From contig WBMW01004027.1 of the NCBI GenBank assembly GCA_013396635.1, forward strand, positions 124,001 to 188,000: DNA of 64,000 nucleotides, in the 5' to 3' direction. Shown here piece by piece: positions 40,783-51,600 of this stretch; positions within the stretch are counted from its first letter, which is position 1; each line of letters begins with the position of its first letter. The position numbers were made by a program, and so were the translations under genes. The DNA comes from Penelope pileata (taxonomy: Eukaryota; Chordata; Aves; Galliformes; Cracidae). The notes under the pieces were generated by a model. It was not told where the DNA came from, made no database searches, and was given only the letters and a program-made list of their open reading frames with translations.

Positions 40783-41022
40783 TCATCCTCATCCTAAACT
40801 TCATCTTCACCCTCATGTTTATCCACGTTATCCACGTCCTCATCCATCTTCATCCTCATCCTCAGCATCATTTTCATGCTCATCCTTATCCTCGTCCTCA
40901 TCCATCTTCATTCTCATCTTCATGCTCATCCTCATCTTTATCCTCACCCTCATCCTCATGCTCATCCATCTTTATCCTCATTCTCGTCTTTATCCTCATC
41001 CTCATCTTCATCTTCATCCTCC
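40783..41022. repeat. (CTCATC)n-type pyrimidine-rich tandem tract, ~240 bp
   Basis: Degenerate hexamers based on CTCATC, with TTCATC, TTTATC, CTCGTC and ATGCTC variants, almost free of G on the plus strand. All three plus-strand frames stay open across it, giving Leu/Ile/Phe-rich, His/Pro-rich and Ser-rich translations. These are artefacts of period-6 repetition rather than genes. Confidence 0.92.
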
Positions 41023-41861
41023 TACTTGGTACAAACAAACCTAGCAAAGTTTCTTAGAGCTGTCTCGGGGCTTTTTATTCAAAGGTTTTTGAAGTGATGG
41101 AGGTGTGTTTGAGCCTCCAGATCTGAGCTGGGCTCCTGAGAAGGAGTTATAAAGAAAATTGTAACAATGTGTTGCAAACATGATAGAAAGCACCAAAGTG
41201 CCTCATTATCAGGAAATACCTGCGTGCTGTGAAGGAGGATGAAGTGTTATTTGAAAGCACTGGGAGCTGGACCTCAGTGCTTTTCAGGCTGCAGGATGAA
41301 AAACGCAGATGGAGAAGAGTGGGGGAGTGCCCCAAGCAAGGTGCACAGGTAACACCTGCACCTTGTTTCTGTACTCGTGTGTACTGCAGATGCATGGAGC
41401 TCCTGCCCTTGTTATGACAGGATGCTGCTGTGGACAGGGCAACTGTTATCGAAAACCCATCTGCTTCAAGATCATTAGAAGTTTTGCTGCTGAGTGCAAC
41501 TGCATCAGGATTGAAACCTGCACACAGATTTGGAGCATCACTGCTGTGAGAGAGCCCTGGCAGCGTTAGATAAAATCAAAGGGAGTGTTAGAAATAAGCT
41601 GTTGATGCCATAAAAGAGGCAAACAATGTGCTCAGGTCTTTGTGGCTCAGCCTAACTGCTACAGAGAGTTGTTTTCCTGGGCAGGGACAACAATGAGTTT
41701 TCAGCACTCCTGTCTTTGGGCATCCCTTCTGTCTGTGGCTGCAGGGATTGGCGGCAGCAGCACTAACTAAAATGGCACCATTGCACATATATATCCTACC
41801 ACAATAAAAAACAAATATTCCTTATAAGTGGGGGGAAAAAAAAAATGGTCAATATTGTTTC

Positions 41862-41996
41862 AGAATGGGCAGGGTGGCCACCCACCAGCTCAGGCTGCCC
41901 AGGAACCCATCCAACCTGGCCTTGAGCACCTCCAGGGATGGGGCATCCACAGTTTCTCTGGGCAGCTGTGCCATGGCCTCACCACCTCTGTGTAAA
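41862..41996 (-). mobile_element. CR1 LINE internal 3' fragment, minus strand
   Basis: AGGCTGCCCAGGAACCCATC, CTGGCCTTGAGCACCTCCAG, GGATGGGGCATCCACAGT, CTCTGGGCAGCTGTGCCA. The reversed CR1 tail is missing, so both ends are truncated. Confidence 0.88.
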
Positions 41997-41999
41997 GAT

Positions 42000-44900
42000 G
42001 GGATGAGTCTACTCAGCTCTTTCCATAGGGCTCCATGCTTGCTCAAGCTAGCTGCTCACGTAGCTTCTGAGTGGCAAGTTATATGAGACAAATCCTATTA
42101 CTGATGCAGTAAAAGTAGGAGTAAGCTGCTCCTAGTCTTGCCATCTCTGTCTGTTTGATCAGCAAAATGCGTGCAGAGAGAGATCGATAGACAGAGAAAT
42201 GTATTAGAGCAGGCAGTATTTGCCCACGCTTCGCAGCTGTCAGGCTAAATAGCAATATTGATCCCATAAATAATGACGTCCCTAAAATATTGAACTTGTT
42301 CTTCAAGCAGTAAGTACAGGCCTTGGGGCACGGATGTCTCCACTGAATGCATCTTGCTTGGAAAGGCATCACCATCCACTGCAGAGCACCTGCAGAATGG
42401 GGAATCACACTGGCTGCATCTTATCTGTTTCTCTTGCACTAGCCTAATGAAATCTGGGAAGGTAATCACATTTCTTTTCCTTCCTTTTTAATGAATAGAA
42501 CCCTAAATAGAACCCTAAATAGGATTCTTTGAGTATTTTTTAATCCAGAAACGTCCAAGTTTTCTAAGCAGCCACTGACTGATTGAGGCTGATTTGTCCC
42601 TTTATAACCAAAACATTTCAAATCTGGAGGACTGAGAGCAGCAGGTAGGAGCATTACACACTTAACAAGGAAGAACTGAAGAACCCATTGCAGATCCACC
42701 AAAATTATGGAAGACTTTAGGTGCCAAAATATAGGTTCAGCCCCTTCTTCCACATCCCTGCTTTGGCTGAACTGAATTCCAGGATCCTTCTCTGAGCCTC
42801 TCCTCTCGTATGCTAATGCTCAGCCAAAAATGATTTTGGTTAATTTTTCTTATATCACACATAAGCAAAACCCCTGTGAACTTCAGAGGAGTTCATAAAT
42901 GACCACCCTGCAGGAAGAGAGGAGCAATTTTGTAAAGCTGACTACCAGAGCTGTGTTAAACTGCAAAACCCATGGAAATGGCAGATCACCACCAATGTGA
43001 AATGTTGCCTACCTGAGAGCCTAAAAACACGTCCATCTGACTTGCAGGGAACGAATATTGAATCATTTCCATCTTTTTTTCAAGACTCAACTAATTCAAC
43101 TGAATAACAGTAAAGTGAAGAAGTTTTCCAGGCAGGATAGATTTAAAAGCACCAAACCTGTGAACAGCATTTGATAAGATTTTGATTGGAACACGTGGCA
43201 AACCACTGCTGGCACCTCCAGCTGCACAATCCTGAGAGCAGAGAAGACTTTTCCAATGATTTTTCTGTAACAGCTTCAGCTGATACAAATTTCATGCTGA
43301 TTTGCCTTAAAAACAGCTAGACAGAGCATCAGAGATGCTAGATCAGAGCTATACAGTGCTTAGCTGGACAGAGCATCCAAAGGAGGGGATGTTTGGGTCT
43401 GAAATCAAAGTGCAAAGTAAAAAGTACCTGCTACCATCTCAGCAGAGAAAAACATTAAATAATTACTTGCTCTTCAATTATACAAGGTTTTGGTACATCA
43501 GTAATGAGCTGTTGGGTTAGGATTCCTTGCTGGACTGGTCCCATCCTCACTAAACCATATATAAACTGTAAAGAGAATGGTAAGATCCTCTGAAAAACTA
43601 CACTCAGGCAAGGGGAAGGCACAACTCCTTCTTCAAACAAGGAATTAAGGTAGTAAGACAAGTGTCACCGTGTTACTGTCTAGATTTACAGTGGGTTTTT
43701 CAATTTAATTTGTCATTGCCAAATACATTACATTAGGATTAAACTGTATGGGTTATTAAATCCTGGTTACCAGAAGGCTTTGCACTGTAGCAAGCGAATA
43801 ACTTACAAGCTACTGAAATTAAAGCTTTTAAAATGTTTTAAGGGAATTCATGTTTAATTAATGATCTTGTTCTTTGATGTTAGTATTTTTTTTAATCAGA
43901 ACTGGAAGTGCACTATGAGGGAATGAGGAGGTTGGTGTACAAAGCAAGGTCTCAGTTAGCAGGCACTTCAGCCTCTGTGATATTTTTATGCGTGATCAAA
44001 TTTATGTGTGCATATTTTTGCCAATACAGCATTAGATGAACTCTGAATTTAGAATGATTAAAGAATATCCCTTATTCAGCTTCCCAAGTTAAACTGGATG
44101 TTAACGTGCAAGGATGTTTACAGACCTGAGACAATCACTCTTCTGCAGTTAGCACCCTGCTGCTGGCTTCAATTTGGTGCTGAATGATACATTTTTCTCC
44201 TTCCACTGAGTTTTGTATTTTTGCTGCTGACTTCCAGAAATAATGTAAGTCATCATCAGTGTATAATTTTCCAACAGAGTCCCATAAAATAACAACTTTT
44301 TATTACAGAACTTATCTTACAGTGAGAAATTCTTGTACAACCTTTTTCCTTTTTCCTTTAAAGTTGGTTTTTGTGGTGTCTCTAATCTATGTCATTTCTT
44401 AGAAAAAGCCACGTTACTGATCCTTTGCTGTTTTACTCACTACATCTACCTAGATCATCTGACATTATTTTCAGTGTTGTAATTGTAATTAAGGGAGTTT
44501 TCAAGATATGTGTCAAAATTTGTAAATATACAAATAGGAAAGTCTTCCCAACAGAAAATGATAAACATTTGGTATCAGTTTTCCTATGGAGATGACCTTA
44601 CAAGGACCCTTCAACACAAATTTGAAAAGTCACTTTGAAAATGAGGACCTCTTTCTTCTTCCTCATTCCTTCCTGGAGCAGCTGGATCAAAGCTGAGGCA
44701 CCACAAGGTCTCTGGTTACAGCCCCCTGAACTACAAGCTCCTCCAGGCTTACTGACTTCATCCAGATAAGCAAAGGGAAGGCTTTCCTTGTTCACAGGAT
44801 GGACCTGGCTCTGTGTTTAAAGGATATTAATACTCATTACAGCTTACTAATACTCATTGCAGCTCATTCTTCTCACTGGTTATAACATGCTCGTGTTCTC

Positions 44901-45889
44901 TTTACCACTTGGGTTATAATCGTTTGGTTTAATACACAGAGCAGAAACACTCTGTGCTGCCTGCTTAATTATTTCCATCTCTTTCTACACCAGCTTTCTC
45001 AGAACAATAATTATGTCAGATTGTAAAACCAGACCTACAGTGACAATAATAAAAACCTGGCAGACAGTCACACCTGTTTTATAACATGGAACAAGGTGAT
45101 TCACTTTAACTAACACTTAATTTTGTTCTCCTTAGTTTAATTAATTCAGCTTAATTATATAACCTACTAACCAAAGGTTAATTCAGTTGGATCTGAAGCA
45201 CTATTATATTTACATGGCTGCTTTTTTTCTTTTTGAATGATACTAGTGTTTTATCACCTCTCTTCCTCATTAAATTTGCTGCCGCTGTTGATCTTCCTAG
45301 AAACGTTTGTTTTCTCCAAGGCCAAGTTAATCCATAATTCAGTGCTAATGGTAAATCAGCTGTGCATTACTCACTGCACGCTGTGCAAAAAGCAATGCCA
45401 GGGTTTGCGTGCAGGGGATGGATCACAACCTCTCACCCTGGTAAGCGTCAGGTAACAGGAACTGCTGCCATATCGCACCCGAAATAGTCACAGCTACCCT
45501 GCCTCAGGCACTGAAAGGACACCTCCTGCCATCTGCGTTTGATTTTTTTTGCAATGTCATCTCCTAAAAATACATCGCTGCCCTCTTCTTCCTGAAGAGA
45601 GTGGGATAGAGGTGGCAGCCCTGTTACTGAAGGCTATTCTGGAAAGCACCTTAAAAAACAGCAGTCAAAAAGCAAATGCCACAGTGCAAACGACCCAGGG
45701 TGTTAAAATCAAATGCAGTAAACACAGACTGAAGCCCAGGATCCCACCTGTGTGATCTCAGCTGAACTGCCCCTTCCATGGGAGGTCTTATCCAAAGCTC
45801 TGTCATGACGTGCTCAGCTCGTGCTGAGCTCACTGCTATGTCTCCAAAAGACACACACAGCGAGTTCAGGAGGGAAGCTGAGGGAAGGG
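42000..45889. other. intergenic AT-rich DNA, possible conserved non-coding block
   Basis: No gene or mobile element recognised. The stretches 43680-44100 and 45000-45230 are rich in TAAT cores (for example TTTAATTAATGATC and TTTAATTAATTCAGC), the texture of homeodomain-bound enhancers. This is inference only. Confidence 0.35.
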
Positions 45890-46275
45890 ATGGTCCTGTT
45901 CTGTGTTGGTGTGGCCTCACCTCAAGTACTGCGTGCAGTTTTTGGGCACCACAGTGTAAAAAGGACACAAAACCATTAAGGAGTGTTCAAAGGAGGGCTA
46001 CAAAGATGGGGAAGGGTCTGGAGGGCAAGAGGTGTGAGGAGCAGCTGAGGTCCCTTGGTTTGCTCAGCCCAGAGCAGAGGAGGCTGAGGGGAGGCCTCAT
46101 GGCGGCCTACAGCTCCTCACAGGGAGCGGAGGGGCAGCGCTGAGCTCTGCTCTCTGGGGACAGCGACAGGGCCCGAGGGAACGGCATGGAGCTGTCAGGG
46201 GAGGGTCAGGTGGGGGTTAGGAACAGGTTCTGCCCCAGAGGGCAGTGGGCATGGAACAGGCTGCCCAGGACAGTG
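45890..46275 (+). mobile_element. CR1 LINE fragment, plus arm of an inverted pair
   Basis: CTCACCTCAAGTACTGCGTG, TTGGGCACCACAGTG, CAAAGGAGGGCTACAAAGA, GGTCTGGAGGGCAAGAGG, GAGCAGCTGAGGTCCCTTGG, CATGGAACAGGCTGCCCAG. It stops abruptly where a reverse-oriented CR1 piece begins. Confidence 0.9.
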
Positions 46276-46395
46276 CAACCCCCTGCCATGGGCAGGGACC
46301 CCTCCCACCAGATCAGGTTGCCCAAAGCCCCATCCAACCTGGCCTTGAACACCTCAGTGATGGGACATGGATGGATGTGGGTGGCCACAGCATGC
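46276..46395 (-). mobile_element. CR1 LINE fragment, minus arm of an inverted pair
   Basis: CAACCCCCTGCCATGGGCAG, CCACCAGATCAGGTTGCCC, AAAGCCCCATCCAACCTGGC, CTTGAACACCTC. Reverse-oriented CR1 3' region abutting the plus-strand copy with no spacer. Confidence 0.85.
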
Positions 46396-46449
46396 CAAGA
46401 AGCCCAACAGCCTCCCTATCCTCTGGAGGGAGGCACCAGCCCCTTCTCA

Positions 46450-48143
46450 TTAGGTGGATACGGAGTTAAGAGGCCCTAACACTGAGTCCACTGACTCTGA
46501 AAATCAGAGCTGGAGGAGTTTGCACAAAAATCCGCACAAAGCCTCCAGAACTGGTTCAGATGCCAATCTTTCTCCAGCACTGCAGAGATTTTAAATCCAT
46601 CCCTGCAGTACATTCAGCTGCACGTGTTGCCCATGGCCTGAGACCTGCTGGAAGCTCCCCCAGCAGGGACAGCTGTCGCAGAAGCACCAGGGCTGTGCCA
46701 CGAGCATCCTAAGCACCCAGAGAGGCTGAAGAATTAGACCTGCCGCGTTCAGGCTTAGATTTAACAAGCCCCTGCTAAGCACAGAGCTGAATGAGATCAC
46801 ATCTGGTCCAAGGCCAGAAAGAAATGGTGCGGTAATGGTTTCATTGGCTTTTTGAGAAGGGGTTGTTTGACTTCAGAGTCAACAGCAACACTCGCAGAAG
46901 CTAATCTCATTTTCAGAAGCGTGCTGTGTGAGAAGCAGCTTCCTCACAAAGCTTTGCTTGATTGCTCTCTGTTTATCTAGGATTACGTTAGGAGCCCAAG
47001 ACTATCTGAAAACAGCCCATGGCAGACCAGACGGAGTTGTGATTTTGTGATGCTTCTGCAGCATCAGATTTGTGAGAAGAGGTACTCCAGCATTTCCAGC
47101 AAGTTGTTGCCTGGATGGAAGCCAGTTTGGTCAGTACAAAGTGCTTCAGAGTTAACAGGATAGATGAGCAGGAAGGGGAAAATTTAAAGACAAAAATAGC
47201 TTCTTTTTGTAAAAAAAGTGCTGCAGCTAACAAGTGATGATTGGAGAGTCTGGTTAGTTTAAAATAATATAGTGTATTTACCTTAAGCAAAAAGAAATCA
47301 AATGCAATGGGGTAAATTTGGTCTGGGTGAAGCGCCCTTAAAATGGGAAAAAGGAGACAAACTTTTAAGGGAACTACAGCATGTCTGTCTCACAAGTATT
47401 TTGTGTTGTCCCCAAAACAGTCACCTTAAGAATGAAATTACCACCACACCTGGTATAACAGCTCTTTAATTTGATGTTTATAACACAAAAAGAGGGCTTG
47501 CATTTGACACCAGAACCATGCAAAGCACCTACACACAGAGAACAATATATTGAATGAGTGCCTCTCTCCTGCTACATACGGTATATTTAGGCAGGAAGAC
47601 TCGGTTTTCCTTTGCATTCCGCTCTATCCTTCTACAAATCAACCAGCTGCGAGGTGATAATTAACCTTCATCCAAAACCAAATAATTTGCCACTGAACAG
47701 TATTCTACACTGCCCTAAAATGCCTCAAATGTGCTTCCGTAAACTTCATTGAGTGCCCAGTTCTGCTCTCGTTATGCAAGGATGAAGTCCCGAGCATCTC
47801 CAGCTACTGGAACAGACTTCAGTCAGAGGTACTGGATTAATGCAGTTGTAGGAGAACAGAATTTGGCTCAAAGGATGAACATCTCCAGACAGAGGCCCCA
47901 AAAAGGCCCCTATAAATGCCCCAGACAGAGGGATGCAGAGACAACAATGTCCCTAGGCTCAGAGATTTGTCAAATGCACAGAGAACTAACTAGACATCCT
48001 CAACTATTAAAAAATAGTGGTATAGAAAAATAAAAGGCATAAAATACTGAACCAAATAGGTTCCAAATAAGGCATCAGTAGGTCCCAACTGGATGTGCTG
48101 CCGTTATGTACATCATCCTCCCAGCCAGGGTGCTTAAGGACGA
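46450..48143. other. intergenic DNA downstream of RPIA
   Basis: No coding exon or recognised repeat. The right edge is taken as the presumed end of the RPIA transcript. Confidence 0.45.
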
Positions 48144-48149
48144 TTTATT
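48144..48149 (-). terminator. candidate RPIA polyadenylation signal
   Basis: AATAAA on the minus strand, about 420 nt downstream of the RPIA stop codon. The 3' UTR between contains poly-A/T tracts and a short (TA)n run near 48354-48366. It is the first canonical hexamer I noticed; usage is inferred. Confidence 0.4.
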
Positions 48150-48565
48150 AGGATTGGATAATCAACCACTGAGCACTAAAAGCAGCCAGGAGGGTTCAAG
48201 TTCAGTTCAAAAAAAGGGAAAAAAAAAAAGAAAACCAAAAACAACAAAAGAAACCAAGAAGTATTCTTTTTGGTAAATATTTCTTAGAAAATAAAAATGT
48301 TAAAGCAATTTAACTGATTCTTTAAAAAAAGACAACATTCTTATAAAGTAAAAATATATATATATCTAGAAATAGAGTATCTTTTTGTGTTTTTTTTTTT
48401 TTTTTAAAAAAAAGACATTCAGTATCATATCAGCGGATTCTGATCAACTCTCCATCCGCCTCCTGTGATAACCGCTGCTCGTTAAGGCAAAACGTCAGGT
48501 TGGCACCGTTACGACAGCTGAATCAGACCGGCCGAAGGCAAAGCAGAGCGGGCAGGGTGCTGCTG

Positions 48566-48663
48566 TCAGCGGGGCTGCTTCTCCCGCACGCTGACCGAGC
48601 CGTCCTCCATGCCGAAGTACACCACCTCCGCCATGTCGATGAAGAGCCCCGTCTCCACCACGC
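48566..48663 (-). CDS. RPIA: RPIA terminal coding exon 9
   Basis: Completes Gly204, then VVETGLFIDMAEVVYFGMED and SVSVREKQPR before TGA. It is GC-rich relative to its surroundings. Acceptor TTCCCAG. Intron 8 upstream is about 3.5 kb and contains two CR1 fragments and a diverged direct repeat. Confidence 0.96.
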
Positions 48664-51600
48664 CTGGGAATGAGATGGGCCAGTTAGTGCCAGAGCCACC
48701 CCAGTGCTGGAATCCTCGCAGAGAGAGAGGTGTCCTCTGGGAGAATTCTTGTACAATAACGGACATGTGAGCAATCCAGCAATTATGGGCAATGCAGAAA
48801 TCTAAGCAGAGATGATTGGTATGAACACAATGCCGGGGTGTGTGCAGAAGATAAAGTCAGAATCCGAGGTACGTGCCGAAGACAAGGTAGAAAACAGCCA
48901 AAAATAAGAACATCCAAAAATAAGAACGACTCCCGAATGCGATAACAGGAACTGTTTGCTCAATAATATTTCACTTCACAACAGCTGCCAGTAACCAATT
49001 AGAAATGGACTGCTAACGCGTGCTTCACTGTCTTTAACCAATCACTAATAGCCATCTGTCTCGTGCACGATAACAAATAATTATAAAAGAATCTGTATTA
49101 GCAGCAATAAATCGGCATTCACTTGATCATATTGGTCATCTAGTGTTTGTCCGAGCCTTCGCGTCGCAACAGTGTCCAACCTGGGTGACATTAAATCAGC
49201 CACACAGGGGACACCTCAGGCACTGGAACAGGATTCCAAGGGAGGTGGTGGAGTCACCGTCCCTCGAGATGTTCAAGATATGTCTGGATGTGGTACTAAG
49301 GGACATGGTTTAGTGGTTTAGTGGGTGATTTTGGTGGCAGGTGGACAGTTGAACTAGGTGATCTTGGAAGTCTTTTCCAACCTTTATGATTCTATTTTAT
49401 GATTCTATGATCTGGGAAGTCTTTTTCCTGCAGACTGCCCCAGAGGAAACTCTCCAGAGAGTGAGGAACAGCTCCCAAAGCTCGCCATGATGTTCACACA
49501 GCCCAGACACCACCACTGCGCTCACACAACCATGAGTGTGGCATTTTCAGCTGTCTGATGACCAACAGGAGCCTGAGAAAGCCATGCAGCCACAGACTTA
49601 CTTTTGTCTTTAAAAAATCATCCTGTCAGGGAACACCTGGATAACACTCATTCACATGTTAAGACACAGCAGATTTGACATTACCTCTGCAATTTGTAGC
49701 CCATGAGCAGAGGAACTTTTTATTGCATTTAAATACATAACTATGGGGTGCTCTTAACCTCAGTGGTCACTGAGCCACAGCCAGAGCTCACAAACACCCA
49801 GGCTAGTGGCTCCCAAACCAAGTGGATGGAGGATGTGAGCCAGCCAGCCTCCAGGCTCTGCTCCCATCCAGCAACCAAAAAATAAGGAAAAATTTCTTCT
49901 GAGAAGGAGTGTTCAGGCAGTGGAACAGGCTGCCCAGCAAAGTGGTGGAATCAACAACCCTGGAGGTGTTCAAGAATCATGAAGATGTGGCACTGAGGGA
50001 CACGGTTTAGTGGCGGTTATGGGTTGATGGTTGGAGCTGATAATCTTGGAGGGCTTTTCCAGCCTGAGTGATTCTACAGATCACAATGAAACTTCCTCTG
50101 GGATAGGGAAGAAAAGCTTCTCACATCAGTTAAGGCTTTGATACCATGGATATTACGACCACAGAAAAGCCCATGAGAAGTTAATCACATTAAGAGCAGT
50201 CAAGGGCAAGACGGATTTGAAGCCAAAGACCAAAGAAGAGGAAAAAAAAAAAGAACAGCATGAAAGTGTTGTTCATGCAGTTGGTCCTTCCTTACACAGA
50301 AGAAAAAAAGGCCAGGGAACACCATTAGCTCTATTTTGAGGCACATGAAATCCTCAAACAACTCTTAACACTGGCAATTCACAGAAATGCACAGCTCTGC
50401 AGCCTCAGAGCTTGCTGACACACGTGGCACTCAGCCTGCCAAGGCCCTGGACCCATAACACACGCAGTGGTCACCAACACTCAGAGCCAGCACCAAGCAG
50501 GCTGGGTAAGCCCACATTTCAGCAACAACTCCTGCTGCAATCCAGGACCTGTATGTATGCTCTCGCATTGATTGCTTGCACAGCCAAGCCCCAAATCCAA
50601 ATCCTACCAGATGAACACACTCCCAAGAAGGTTGAAAAGAAATGGAGGACAGGCGCTGCCAAGTGCAATGTGTCAGAGCCCTGCTATCACTCAGGCCTTA
50701 ACAGCTCTGCTCTTCCACTTCTGGATAGGGAAGATGCTCTTCTCCCCTTAGCAGCCCCATTTCTGAGCCCATGGTGAGAGCCACAGGGTGCTGATACCAT
50801 CTCCAACACATCCCATACCCCTTCATCCCCCTTGGTCAAGAGGTGCAAGAAGGAGCTCTTGCAAAGATGTGTTTTGTTTCTAAAGAACCAAGCACTGTTT
50901 CTCTTGTGCACAGAAACAGCTCCAACAAGACAGATGTTTGTATAGCCATGGGCTGCAACTGTAATAGGGTAGGGAGCACCGCTCCAGGGACAGCCCAGAC
51001 CAGCAGTGCTCACCAGTGCATTTACATCAGTCACTGATTTGTTTAGCTCTGCTCTTGCCATAGGTCTCAACCTGCCATCTACTGTTGGCTGCGAGCATGT
51101 GCCAGGTAATTATTCTGACTGCAAAGGCACCAGGACAAGCCAAGGTGGAGGTAACACCTTAGCAGTTTACTCCTAGATCTGGAGAAAATGGGTATGTTTT
51201 CAGCAAATCAGCCTTCCAGTAAGTATAGAGGGAAGCAAAGCTACCAAACAGAAGCAGCTTTAAGTTACTGGGGACTCTTCACCCAGCCTAAATCCATGGC
51301 CTCTGCCCAGTCTTGTATTTTAATTGTGGTGCCACTTTGTGCAGGCGTCGAGGTTTGTGCAACAGGATCCCAACCTGCTCCTGTGTGCTCTGGCAATGCA
51401 CGAAGAGCAGTGAAGCTAATGGCAGCTCTGCTGTGCACTGTAGGGGCAGGCAGCTATCTGGGATAAACTCAAAGATAAGAGATAGAAAATGCACTCAAAA
51501 GCTGATCAGATTCAAGAGCAGATTTTCACCACAACATCCAGACAAGATATCCAGAAGGGGACTTTATCTGCTGCTTCGCTGATATCCAGACAGTGCCACC

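Noticed and set aside
40629..41097. Overlapping 142-, 103- and 73-codon ORFs with Ile/Leu, His/Pro and Ser runs
   Set aside because: They arise from the CTCATC tandem tract, which lacks stops in all three plus frames.
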